Of a stretch of DNA of 64,000 nucleotides, positions 33,724-45,384 are shown one piece after another (position 1 is the stretch's first letter; each line of letters starts with the position of its first letter). This DNA is from Adineta vaga (lineage: Eukaryota; Rotifera). The stretch lies in the NCBI GenBank assembly GCA_021613535.1, contig CP075497.1:7192001-7256000 (forward strand), given 5' to 3'. Both the position numbers and the translations under genes were made by a program. The notes beneath the pieces were generated by a model. The model was not told the DNA's origin, made no database searches, and saw only the letters and a list, made by a program, of their open reading frames with translations.

Positions 33724-36372
33724 ATGGAGACAAGAAATTCTTCTCGTCTTTCACGAGAGAATTTCTATTCAATTCCAAATTTATCATCTGATCAATTACT
33801 TCATCAAGATGATTTAATAACATCATCTCCACATATTATCGTTGATCTTCGTCGTTCATCAATTCATTCTTCCGTCTCTTCATCATCAGTAATCTTTTTT
33901 CGTCATAATTATTGTTATTATCTTAATCGTTTATTCATTTGTTTCTTAACAATTCTTTTTGCAACATTCTGTTGTTATACAATTTATGAATTGAAAATAG
34001 AAAATTTAAAAACAACAAATTTAACTGATTCGAAATCGCCGAAATTATGTCAATTATTTCAATTAAATTTCAATTTATATTATAAAATTCCTGTGAATTA
34101 TATTTCATTAAGTATTCTTTGTCTTTTAATTCTAATTTTAATTCTTTTCGAAAATTTCACTAAGAAAAAATTCAAATCATTTTGTTCACAATTCTCTTTT
34201 CCAATGATCTTCAATTCGCATTCACATATCTATCGTTTTGAATCAGCAGCTGTGTTCGGTATAATTGCATTAGAAATTCTTCATATATTCGATGAATTTA
34301 TCATTAATGGAACAAAACATTTTCAAAATGGTCCATTAATTGATTTAGTTTTACAATTTGGTATTGGATTAATGTTAGGTTTAAGATATTTTCCAATCTT
34401 AGCCATATTTGAACAAGAAAATAATTATGAAAATCGTCTAGCAAATATTATTTGTTATGGTTTAGCAACGATTTATTTATATTTAGAAATTATATTTAAA
34501 TTACAGTCCGATATTAATTGTAATATCGATGAAAATAAAAGATCAATGATTAAAGAAATTTCCGAGAAATTCAATCGAATGGGTATTAATATCAAAGAAT
34601 ATTTAATTGAACAATTAGGTAAGATAATTTTGTAGAAATATATACAATTTAATCGTCGAAGATTTCCATTTCTTCAGGTACAAATCGAACAGGACAATTG
34701 AATGTAACTTATGAAAATACTCAATCATGGTTTAATGAACAAATAAAAGAACATTTAAGTAATTCAACTTATGATGATCAAACTGAAATGGAGAATGATT
34801 TAACTCGTTTAAATTATTCATTAGAATTAAATAAACAAAGTATCTTTTATAATACATTAAGATATGCTCCTTATTATTATTTTATTGTCTTTTTGGCTGT
34901 TCGATTAACTTTAATGTTCTTGAATACATTTCGAAATACTATTCAACATAAAACTAATTTAAATCAATCATCACCACGTTGGAAATATGTGAAATATAAT
35001 TTATTGAAATCAACAAAATATGAAATTTCTACGAATGAATATTCACGTTTATTTCGTTTTCTTAATTATTTAATCATTTTTTTCAAACAAAATATTTATT
35101 CTATTCGTCCATATTTTCGTTATTCAAAACTCATCATTTGTATTTATACAAGTGCATTAACATTGATTTATTATTTTACATTTTGGATTCAAGATCATAC
35201 TTATGTTTTAACAAAGAAATTATTATTATTTCTCAATTTAATTCTTTGTGCACTAGCTGATCTATCCAAAGATTTATGTTATAATTTAAATCTCAATCAT
35301 ATTAATCGGGATATTAAATATATTTGTTTTCTAACAGCATTTATAACATCTATACAATTATTTTTTGGTTTAAAACATTACCAAACACAAATGTGTCATG
35401 CCTATCGTGGAATTTTTAAGGATATTCCTAAAGCAAAACAATTTTCTTCAATAACAATTGTTAGTAAATCGATGCATTATCCAGGACGTTTTATGGGTAT
35501 GTAAAAATAAAAGAAAGAAAGAATAGTTAGTTTTCATCGAGCATAATTAATCAACGATAGAAAACAGAAAAAAGGTTAAAAGAATCACATAGTTTGGATT
35601 GATTTACTCGATGAGCTTCGAAATAAGTATTTTTTTTAATTGAATTCGTTTTCTTTTAGGTTCGTTAGTTTACAGTTATGGTTTTCTGTTTTTATTTGTT
35701 TCAATTTTCTATATTTTATCACGTTATATTCTTTATTCTTTGATTGTTTTGGAATTTATTGCGAAATTATTTCTTCCTATGATCATATTTTTATTATTTC
35801 AATTATTATTTGTTCGTTTACTATGCAAATTATTGTTCGTAGAAAAAACTCATTTTCTTGCCTTGCGAAATCTTCGTTTGTATTATACATTTTCCTATTT
35901 TAGTTTCTTTTTCGATTGTTTCTTGGGTTTTCTTATGTGTTTAACACGTATAATCAAAGCTTTTCTATGTTCATTAATATTTTTTGGCCGATTGGATTAT
36001 TCACCATACGGTCGAGGATTAGAAATGTTTGATTCATCCTACGCATCGTATGTGAGTTTTTTTCATATAGAAAAAAATCAACGACATCCTGTTTTGAATG
36101 TTTTTATTGATATTATTCGAGAACGTTTAATTGATATACGTAAATTAAAATATAAATTAACAATGGAAAAAATTCCTCGAACATATGAACAGAATAAATT
36201 CTCACAAATTCAACGTTTTCGTTGGGCATTAGCTTATACATTAATTCGCAATGAACAATTGAAGCGTTATCGTAAACATCGATTATCTTCCAACAAAATT
36301 GCTCAATCAAAAACTTTAGAACGAATATTTGATAAAATTGGTTTAACACAAACATTAACAAGAAAATATTAG
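33724..36372 (+). CDS. STRA6-like retinoid/retinol uptake receptor
   Basis: Multi-pass membrane protein of the STRA6/RBPR2 family, which in vertebrates takes up retinol from retinol-binding protein. Exons 33724-34618, 34678-35496 and 35660-36372 give 808 aa (human STRA6 is ~667). A Ser/Thr-rich cytosolic N-terminus precedes about nine or more hydrophobic segments. The family-diagnostic C-terminal block is GRGLEMFDSSYASYVSFFHI followed by NQRHPVLNVFIDII, parallel to the STRA6 'DSGF..YV....DH..NPV' region. YPGRFMG near 35480 also fits the family. Start 33724 was chosen because the upstream in-frame ATG (33691) would read through a T-rich tag acceptor. Whether it transports retinol is unknown; the ligand-binding loop is too divergent to judge. 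Confidence 0.78.
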
Positions 36373-39300
36373 ACTTTTGTTTTTTTTCTCTTTCTTACCG
36401 GTGAATATATTGTATTGTTTACTTATTTAGAACTGTATTATACAAAATAAACAACCATCATTTGTCTTATGTAACTCTTTTGATATTACATCAGAATGAC
36501 TTTTCAATCCTTGACAAAACTATATCATGATGAATTGTTCACCTTGTCCTAGACAATGACTTATTCATTCTTGTATATATATACCCTTTGGTTATTCCTA
36601 ATGTTGGTCAATAAGGACATCTTTTTGTTTCAATTTGTCGTTTTGCATGATTGATTTTATTTGAGCATAGGAGTTCATCGTATAGTTCGTTATTCATATG
36701 ATGCAATTGATCTAACATAAAAAAAGACAAAAAATGTACATCATTGGATTTAATACGAAGATACTTGGTGAGAAGGAGACTCAATATTTACAGACTAAAT
36801 AACATGATGTTGAGACTAAAGTAGTTTTGTTAATAGAACAAATATTATTATCCAAGGCCGAGAGATTGTTCGTATGAATGACGTCATCATGATCGGAAAT
36901 TCTAACAAAATGTTCATTTGATTTGAATTTTGTAAATACGTTCTTTCTATCGATGAATGAATTCTAATTGTTAATAATTTTGAGTTTTCTTTTCTTTTTT
37001 TTTTATAATTAAATCAACGACCATTTGATACAATGAATGATAATGATGTAAATATTCATATGAAAGTCTTTTGAATGTGTTCTTTTATGATTAACTCTAG
37101 ACTATGGAGAAGGAAAAAAGTGCTTTTATGAAATCTCAATGGAATTTAAATATGAATCACGAGATAATTGTCTTTTATTGAGAAGAAAAGCCTTTCTGAA
37201 ACATAACATAACAAGAAGGAAATGTTTATTTTATAAGTTGAAAAGATTTGATTTAGCTTTTTCATCAATCGAATGGAAGAGTTAAGTAGATAAGTATATG
37301 ACAAATACAAAATATATAGATCATCCTACTCAAGTTCATAGCGTTTGTCTTTGAAAAAAAAAGAAATGAATTTTTAATATATACTATTACGTTTTTACTT
37401 GGCATTGACACCAACGTGCGAAAGATGAATGAATATAGAATTGAATTGCCTCGATTTCTTTTATTAAATATTCTTCGAGACAAATCATAACTAGTACAAC
37501 GTATATTTATCTCGAAAAATGAATTGATCAAGTTTTCAATGAAGTAAACGACGAGAGTTTTTTTTTCTTCTCTTCTTCTCTTCTTCATCGTATGGATATG
37601 AATGAAAAAGAATATTGTTAATCAATTCTTAATTTTATTCTTTTCTTCAAAAAAGCAAAAGAAATTTCTTGATCTACATACAAAAATTTTTATATAAATA
37701 TTCAACAGATCACAATGAAAAAAGGTCGTAGTTCTTCACACGATTCAATTAAATATATATATATGACCTGTTAATGAATAGAAACATTTATTTACTGCTT
37801 TTATTTCTAAAAATAGAAAACCTATTCACCTGTTCTTGTGTTGATGTTTTCAATACAATATTCGAATTTCGTTCATTGGTGCGTTTCTATGTATTGAAAT
37901 CATCAAGTAACTATTAGGTTAAATGAAAATAGTGAAATCGCTTTTTCTTTTTTCGCTTGTTTTTTCTTTTTCTATAAATTGACACATCACTTATTTGTGC
38001 AAATAACGACACAAGTGAATGGGTTCATGGATTTTTTTGTCAATACTGTCAGAAATTCTTTTAAATCAATATAATGTTGAATACATGTGAAATATCGTTT
38101 CTAGGTTATTATAAATAGACATATGTCTATCACGTTTTTTATTTGAGATTTAGTCAAATCTTTTTCTTCATGTTATTTTCTTTTTCATTAGGATCGACTT
38201 CATCTAACTTTCTTCGACTAATTTTATACTAGTTAATCGTTATTCAACAAGATTTCGAATTAATTGAGGAACATAAATTTGCCATTTTGTCTTTTGTCAT
38301 TATTTATCGTGATAAGATGAGAGGAAAATCTTTTCTTCATTGTTTATATAAGTCTTCTGCCTTTCTTTTGTCTTATGATTACATATAGGCACTGATTAAT
38401 TTCAAGTCCACTTCTCAAGATAAGAACAGATACCAATTAAATCATCGAAAGACATCGACAAACTGAAAGTGACAATAGCAACATAGTGGCAATCGAGTTA
38501 AGAAGAGCGTTTATTTGTGTTACGGTTAATCAGGATGAATTGCTATGCAGTTGCATACTAACATCCAACACACACACACAGAGGAGAAAAAAAAGAAGTG
38601 CTTGATGAAAGAAGAAAATCAGAAGAGGGAGAGAGCGAGAGAGACAGAGCTCACCATTTGCCATCAGCGTATAAAAAGAGTCATGGAAGATGAAGAAAAA
38701 AGAGAAAGTCTATGACGACTGCTTTTTTTGAAAAAAAAATAATAGAAGAAAGCAGGACGAAGAAAAACGTTTTTTTTATTTTGTTGCCTTCTTATACTGT
38801 CAACAACACAAACGTGTTCAATTTATCGGAGTATGTAACACTTCATTTATTCGTTCTCTATCTGTCTTTTTTGATCATTTTCTTTTCTCTTCATAAAAAT
38901 AAGTAGAATGAGATACTATTAATAGCTAGATAGTATGGTCTTTATTTCAAACAGACATACAATCAAATATGCTAGTTCAATAAAGGTTTCACTCATGCTT
39001 ACTTATTGAAAAAGAATGCATATTCGGACATTTTCTTTCTTTTTTTTGTTCTCTCTCTGTTTCTGTCTCTCGCATTTTCATATATAATTCATTCAAACAT
39101 TACTCTTCTATTTATTCATCAGGTGACAAGCTTACAACACACGAAGGAAATCGAAATGGAATAGGATTAAATGTAGAACTATCGTATGTTCGTTTGCTCG
39201 TATATGCACATGCATAAACATGACTAGTGAATCGATACCACTATAACGACAATATGTAATCGATCAAAGGGCAAACATATCAGGAAGGAAGAGAAGACCT

Positions 39301-39764
39301 CGCTAACGTAAAAGAAGATTATTACTCGACTGCAGATAATATATTAATGGGTGATGTGGCATCTTATTCCATGCTTTTGGGATGAATAGTAACATGACAG
39401 AATAAAACAAGAGAGATCGAAGATGAATATACTATACAGACAGACGACAGTAAAAACAACAGCAAGACATCATAGTCTTTTCTTGAGTATATGGTAGAGA
39501 AGAATATCCATGTCATTTTCTTTTTCTCTTCAATAAATAGCATAGAGATAGGGTAATTAAGAAAGCTTTCTTTCCTTTCCTTTTGTTTCCTTAAAGATGG
39601 ATTGTCAAATATATCGAAGCAATCAATGAATAGAAGTCTACTATCTTTTCTTCTATGACCTCATTTTTGACAGATCGCTGTCAATGAATTCACGAATAAT
39701 CTGTCTTTTCCTTTATTCTAGACACATTTACATAGATTAAATAAATCAAAATAAAAGTACAAAA
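36373..39764. other. 3.4-kb intergenic region
   Basis: Long AT-rich region upstream of the PKA gene with purine tracts (about 38580-38710) and a short CA run near 38570. A T-rich tag acceptor (39719-39721) lies 43 bp before the PKA ATG. Frames at 37265-37588 and 38712-38906 are low-complexity. No gene seen. Confidence 0.5.
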
Positions 39765-41051
39765 ATGGGTACCAATTCATCATCATCATCAAATAGTACA
39801 TTATCAAATCCGAGTCAAGCCCAAATCGATGCTCAAGTTAGTTCATTTCTTGATACTGCCAAATCAGATTTCGATCATCGTTTTGCTCAACCATCAAAAC
39901 AAACTGCAAAATTAGAAGAATTCAATTTACAACGTACTGTCGGCACAGGTTCATTTGGTCGGGTGATGATTACACAACATGGTACGCAAACACTTGCATT
40001 GAAAATTATGGAAAAACAAACGATCGTGAAATTAAAACAAATTGAACATACATTGTCAGAAAAACGAATTTTACAAGCAATCAAATTTCCATTTCTTGTT
40101 AATTTAGTTTATACGTTTAAAGATAATTCTCATCTTTATCTAGCATTAGAATTTGCTAGTGGAGGAGAAATGTTTACACATCTTCGGTAAGAAAATGAAA
40201 AAGAAAAAGTTTTCATCTTATACTTCTCCTTCTTCTTTTGTAATTATTTACAGAAGTGTTGGAAAATACCCTGAAGATCAAACACGTTTCTATGCAGCCC
40301 AAGTTGCATTAGCATTCGAATATTTACATTATCTAAGTATATTAAATGCTTGTTTTGAGAAGAAAAATAATCGAATGTTTTTCTTTATTCTTCTAGGTAT
40401 TATTTATCGAGATTTAAAGCCTGAAAATATTTTATTCTCCGCCGATGGTTACTTAAAAATAACTGATTTTGGCTTTGCTAAAGTTGTGCGTGATCGAACA
40501 TATACATTATGTGGAACACCTGAGGTAAAGATACTTTTTCAAAGAGAAAAATTTCTATTTTTAATTATTATAGTATATTGCTCCGGAAATTATTATGTCA
40601 CGTGGTTATAATAAAAGTGTTGATTATTGGGCATTAGGAATATTAATATTTGAAATGGCAGCAGTAAGATTCGAGAAAAAATTAATAAGTTTAGTCATTT
40701 TTTTTATAGGGTTATCCACCATTTTATGCTGATCAACCGATTCAAATTTATGAAAAAATTGTTCAAGGAAAATTTAAATGTCCATCACATTTTTCATCGG
40801 ATTTGAAAGATTTATTGAAGAATTTACTTCAACTTGACCTAACTAAACGTTATGGTAATTTAAAGAATGGTACAAAAGATATAAAATATCACAAATGGTT
40901 TGGAAATACTAATTGGATTGCTATTTTTGAAAAACGTGTTAAAGCGCCATATATACCAAAAGCAGATAAAGATCATTATGAAAAGTACGATGAAAAGCCT
41001 TTGACACATGCAGCCAATGAACTTTTTCCAGTTGAATTTGACAGTTTTTAA
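39765..41051 (+). CDS. PKA-C: cAMP-dependent protein kinase catalytic subunit
   Basis: AGC-family Ser/Thr kinase activated by cAMP. Exons 39765-40186, 40254-40336, 40397-40524, 40574-40663 and 40710-41051 give 354 aa, the usual PKA-C length. MGTNSSSS offers an N-terminal Gly for myristoylation. Visible motifs are GTGSFGRV (60-67), catalytic Lys80 in [15 protein letters not shown] (catalytic loop, Tyr for His as in PKA), DFGFAK, the activation loop [10 protein letters not shown] with the phosphorylatable Thr before LCGTPE, then YIAPEI. The C-tail ends FPVEFDSF, the FxxF hydrophobic motif. [10 protein letters not shown] is a divergent form of the C-tail turn region. All key residues are present. 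Confidence 0.95.
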
Positions 41052-41660
41052 TAGAAAAAGATTTTTTTTTGTATATTATCAGTATGGAGATGACTGTTTG
41101 ACGAAATGGAAACTTATTTTTGATATTCAGATTAAATATTATTCAGTTCAAGTACATCATCCTTTCCATACTCAATTGTCAGAAGTCATTCTAATTTTTA
41201 TCAAAAACAAAAAGAAACCGTTGCTAAGTGTCCCTTCCTTTTTGTTTATTAGAAAAAGCAATCCAATTATTAATTGCATATGAAATTACGTTCCAAGTAT
41301 GCAATAATTCACTGATCTAGTTATCAACTAATTTTAAAAACGAAGATTTAATTATTGTTGAAGTATAATCTTAATAGAAGTACACTTTAGAATATAATCT
41401 GAAGAAGATCGTTCCAAATCAAATCTACGTTAATTAGACTTTCGAAGTAGCTTCGAAAATAATGAAGGATATATGATATATATATATGCTAAATAAATAA
41501 TCGATATGGAAGATGAAATTCTCCTGCGAAATAGGATCATTTCTTCAAAAAATATCGAATTATATACAAAAGCTCAACGGAAGTATCATGGAATACGCAT
41601 CTAAGAGAAAGTTTTTTTGTTTGAACTCATTTATTTAACATCAAGAGAAAAACATGATAA
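41052..41660. other. Convergent 3' spacer
   Basis: Shared 3' region of the PKA (+) and orphan kinase (-) genes. AT-rich, no gene seen. Confidence 0.55.
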
Positions 41661-42590
41661 TTATTTTCCTAAAGTACATTTAAATAATTTTTTATTCGTT
41701 TGACTAAATTTCCAATATTTTTCAAATAAGATTCGATAATAATATGGAATGGTTTCTTTGTCTTTCTCATTTTTAATTGTAACGATTTTTTCCATCATTG
41801 AACAAAATTTTCCAAGTTCTTTTTTCTCTTGAGATTGAATATTATCAATTAGATCTTCTTTAACAATGCGTTTTAAATGTCCTAATAAATTAATCGGTTG
41901 TTTGAGAAAATTACTTGTACTAGTAAAATGTCCATGTTTACCATTGAAATGTGCACCACCAAAATCGATTAAATTTACTTTATTCTTATGTCGACGATCG
42001 ATTAGAATGTTTCTTTCATGCATATCATCATGTGATAGACCGATTTGATCAAGATTACATACAATAGCCGCTGTTTGACATGAGATAAACAGAAGATCTT
42101 TTGAAGATAATTGATCGATTATTTTCGATAATTCTTCGTAACCTTCGAGATATTCCATAGAAAGTATTCGATAAGAAGATGTTTCCAAATAAGAAACATA
42201 TTTTGGAATAGATGGAATTTCATATTCAGTTAGAAGACGAAGTGCAACAGCTTCACGTAAACTTCGTTCAGTACCTTGATTTTCAATTAATGATTTAAGA
42301 TCGATACGATTGTATCGACCAGCAATGTTGAAAGAAACAATATCAAGTTTAGTCGGCAATTTGATGAATTTAATTGCTAGAGGAAAACTTACAGAATTCG
42401 ATTGACCACGTACTACTAGTCCGTAAGTACCAGCACCAATTAAGGATTGACGATCAACATTCACACAAGTTAAAGCTGGATTTGATAAACATGATTGAGT
42501 TTTTATTGTAAGACTATTCTTCTTTAAAAGATCTAGTTCTTCCGATGTGATTGCATATTCAAGATTTTTTTCCGAACATGATGATCCCAA
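41661..42590 (-). CDS. Divergent orphan protein kinase-like, 309 aa
   Basis: Intronless 309-aa kinase-fold protein. Visible elements are the Gly-rich loop IGAGTYGLV (51-59), a probable ATP-binding Lys in LAIKFI (Lys74), an alphaC-like Glu in SLREAVALR, a hinge region SMEYLEGYEEL, catalytic loop SHDDMHERN (Asp and Asn in order, HxD altered to HDD) and IDFGGAH (DFG 209-211). No APE motif, and little C-lobe, follows DFG. The catalytic-loop style HDDxHxxNIL recalls atypical or aminoglycoside-kinase-like folds and some viral or bacterial kinases more than classic ePKs. The N-terminus MGSSCS would suit myristoylation plus palmitoylation at a membrane. Origin and substrate are unknown; its intronless state may reflect transfer or retroposition (inference). 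Confidence 0.75.
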   Translation of the reverse strand: MGSSCSEKNLEYAITSEELDLLKKNSLTIKTQSCLSNPALTCVNVDRQSLIGAGTYGLVVRGQSNSVSFPLAIKFIKLPTKLDIVSFNIAGRYNRIDLKSLIENQGTERSLREAVALRLLTEYEIPSIPKYVSYLETSSYRILSMEYLEGYEELSKIIDQLSSKDLLFISCQTAAIVCNLDQIGLSHDDMHERNILIDRRHKNKVNLIDFGGAHFNGKHGHFTSTSNFLKQPINLLGHLKRIVKEDLIDNIQSQEKKELGKFCSMMEKIVTIKNEKDKETIPYYYRILFEKYWKFSQTNKKLFKCTLGK

Positions 42591-43615
42591 ATTTTTTTTC
42601 GTTGATTTGGTGCAATATTTTATATCATCAGCTAGATCAACTCAAATATTTACATATAATAAAGAGAAATCATTCGTTACTTACATTTGATCTTGCCGAT
42701 ATCACTTGACACTTTGTTAACAAACAGGTGTAAAAAACAAAATAAAAAATATACATTAGGCAACAACATTCTTGTCGTAACTAGTAGAATTATAGCAAGA
42801 AAGAAATAATAATTTTGCCTCATCTGAGAGAATATATATATCGCTAGATAACGAACATCTGTATCTGGAGAATAGGAAAACATTAGTGATACTAAAATAG
42901 CATTGATCTATAGAGAATATTCATGATGCAGAAGATTGTTGTGCATGAGGACGATGGAAAAGCTTATCGACGTATGGATATGATCAGATAACCTCTTTTG
43001 CAAAAATAATATATAGCATCGCGTCTTCTATACAAGAAACAAATGATGTCGAATAATCTAGATCAGATTTCACATGTCTCTTGAAAATATGCATCAGCAC
43101 GTTTAACCAAAATAGAACTTGATTACTGACTGTTATATTTTATAAAATTTTGTTTCCATGTATCGAATGAGGATTGCTCATTTTTGCGATAATCTCTTCT
43201 ATTTCTCTAAATACAAATACACAGTTATTTGATAATGAGAAACAGTTGTCGTTACGAAAATACAATGTCAAGACATTATCAACTATTCTATGTTGATCTT
43301 TGCACTGGAATATTATCAAATATCTTCATAACTTTCAACTCCATTACTGCTAAATTAATACAAAAAATAGATTCTGTTCGTACTTTTTTTTACGTTATAT
43401 GGGATATATTGAGATATGACGAAATTGTTCATTGCACTATGCTTTCTTTGTATATTCATATATATGAGAATTTTAATTGAAAACTTGATATTTTTAATCT
43501 ATATCTCTTAGTTCACATATAATTGTAATATTTATGTCGCAGACAAAAGTATAACGGCGAAATAAATCATACTATTCGATGAAACAAAGTGAAAATAATT
43601 CTTTTTTTATGAGTG
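42591..43615. other. Intergenic, no gene seen
   Basis: 5' side of the orphan kinase gene. Frames at 42677-42883 (-) and 43229-43480 (+) are unsupported. Confidence 0.5.
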
Positions 43616-43748
43616 GTGTCACGTATCCCGTGGATCGGGGATGTACCCTCATCTCCTGCGGGAGATGAGTCCGTATGCATCGGGAGATGCAGTTTATCTC
43701 CCGCAAGGAGATGAGGCTGCATCCCGATTCTGCCGGATTATGTGACAC
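43616..43748. mobile_element. Foldback MITE-like element
   Basis: A 133-bp GC-rich island in AT-rich DNA bounded by inverted ends GTGTCACGTATCCCG and (complement) GTGTCACATAATCCG, 12 of 15 matching. Nearly the whole element folds on itself: cggggatg...cctcatctcc on the left pairs with ggagatgagg...catcccg on the right. Each arm contains its own hairpin (ctcatctcc/ggagatgag at 43649-43670 and atctcc/ggagat at 43696-43712). There is no coding capacity. A target-site duplication is not clear. Confidence 0.7.
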
Positions 43749-43929
43749 TGCTGCTAAACTAAATAATATTTTTTTCGTTTAGATAAATCGTTCTTTAAAT
43801 ATTCTTGGTTTTGTTTCAGCTGATGATTGTTCAATTGAAATTCGATATTTTGTTTTAATTCATCATTTAAATGATAATAATATATAATTTTCTTTTGTTA
43901 TGATTTAACAAGTTTACGTTATCGATGTG

Positions 43930-43953
43930 ATGCTAGCACGACGGAGCTAGCAT
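43930..43953. repeat. Short perfect hairpin
   Basis: Inverted repeat atgctagc/gctagcat, with an 8-bp stem and 8-nt loop, between two small inverted-repeat elements. Possibly a remnant of another foldback sequence. Confidence 0.5.
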
Positions 43954-44126
43954 GATGAAGTGCTATATGATGTCATATTAATAATTGTTTGTTTAATTTA
44001 TTACATTAATATTGGAATAATTCGTTCGATACAGTCTTTAAGTACGAACAATTAGAGTGAAAATGATACATTCATGTTTATCGATACTTTTTCCTCTTTT
44101 AGATTTCTCTATGACAAACACTCGTT

Positions 44127-44227
44127 TAGTGGCGTAACCACAAATGATCATCCTGCATAAGTTTCAACTCGGACCCAAGCTCTAAAGCAGAGATCAAATA
44201 CCCCATAAAATCCTGGTTACGCCACTA
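44127..44227. mobile_element. 101-bp MITE with TA duplication
   Basis: Perfect 14-bp inverted ends TAGTGGCGTAACCA (44127-44140) and TGGTTACGCCACTA (44214-44227). The outer TA on each side can be read as a TA target-site duplication with 12-bp TIR GTGGCGTAACCA, which suits mobilisation by a Tc1/mariner-type or similar transposase (inference). The interior has no ORF. Confidence 0.75.
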
Positions 44228-44748
44228 GTTTTGACATATGCACTTATTTTAATCAAATAAATCCGTAGGTCCAAATCTCAACCGATAATCAACATTTACA
44301 AATGTCACATCCAGTGATCCTATTCCGTAAAAAGATGCTTGTGTCTTAAATATGCAATTCTATATAGACGATGAAGATATTGTTCGTTACTTAATTAATG
44401 AGCAGAATTTCGACATTTGATTCAATAATAATTCATCTACTGTTAGAAACCCACTGTTCATCATATTCATCTATGTGTCATGAAATAATGCAAAAATCGA
44501 AAAAGAGAATTTTATATCTGCTTCACAATGATCACAATCAATTTCAATCATTATATGACCAAATTCAAAAAGAACTTTAAAAAATTTATTTTTTTTAAAG
44601 TTTTTTATTAAAAGACGTAATCATGAAAAAGAATGTTTTACCTAACAATAAAGTTTAACAAATGAAGCAACTACTTAGAGTAATGCAATATATAAAAAAA
44701 AGGAAGAGAAACGGAAGAACAATAAAAGAAAAGAAACTAACCCCCCCC
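44228..44748. other. Intergenic between elements
   Basis: AT-rich spacer ending in a C-run (44741-44750) at the edge of the next element. The 60-codon frame 44398-44580 is unsupported. Confidence 0.45.
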
Positions 44749-45384
44749 CCTCCCCCAAAATAAAAGCCCACTATCTGTGTTATAATTTTCCAGCTATAAT
44801 AGAAGCCCACCTAATCAGAAATTGTAAAAAATGTGTTTATCATTCTTATAAAATTGTGTTCAAGTTTTTTTTATGTAGTAATAGTAAAGACAACGGGGGC
44901 AAAGCGGATCCTCATAGATCCTAGGATTCAGTAGGATCTACAGTGATCTGTGAGGATTCATCAGGATCTATAAAGAGACAACTCACTCGAACTTTGTTTT
45001 TCAACTAAATAATTGAATTAACCATACAATTATCGGTGATAAATACAAAGTAAACGGAAGATGATGAAAACTGAACGAATTTCACTATATTTAGCTATTT
45101 TATCCAATAAATTCAAGGGAGAGAAAACCAAAGTATGAATCACATAAAGTTTACGAATATTGATGGATCCTTATGGATTCTCATAGCTCGTAGGATTCGT
45201 TAGGATCCACTTTTTTTTCGAATCGTAGGATCTATGAGAATCCGAGGATCCATGATCCGCTTTTTCTTCCTTGCAGATTGTTGTAGAGAAGCGAAAAAAT
45301 GGTACCTTAATATAAGCTCACTTTTAGACTTATATTTTTCCGGACATATTAGAAGCCCAGAGGGCTTTTATTCTGAGGGGGAGG
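44749..45384. mobile_element. Non-autonomous TIR element, about 636 bp
   Basis: Inverted ends match: left CCTCCCCCaaAATAAAAGCCC (44749-44769), right complement CCTCCCCCtcagAATAAAAGCCC (45362-45384). Just inside are two direct copies of a ~46-bp unit (44764-44809 and 45312-45360), both containing ttttcc and ending in tagaagccca. The core (44904-45260) is a further inverted repeat built of aggatc/ggatcc words. There is no ORF; it is probably a MITE or composite of two insertions. A target-site duplication is not seen, and the left edge is blurred by a C-run. Confidence 0.65.
44904..45260. repeat. Nested ggatcc-rich inverted repeat
   Basis: Arms gcggatcctcatagatcc (from 44904) and, on the complement from 45260, gcggatcatggatcctcgg. 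The word aggat(c/t) recurs more than ten times across both arms, in both orientations. The central part is unrelated AT-rich sequence. It looks like an independent foldback element inside the larger TIR element. Confidence 0.6.

Noticed and set aside
24895-39639. Shared word caatgaatagaagtct at 24894-24909 and 39624-39639
   Set aside because: Only 16 bp in AT-rich DNA with unrelated flanks; related words aatgaatagaa are frequent, so chance is likely.
43616-43748. Hammerhead ribozyme suggested by agatgagtccgt within the foldback element
   Set aside because: The CUGAUGA core is not complete and no GAAA partner strand is present in the right place; the match follows from the palindrome.
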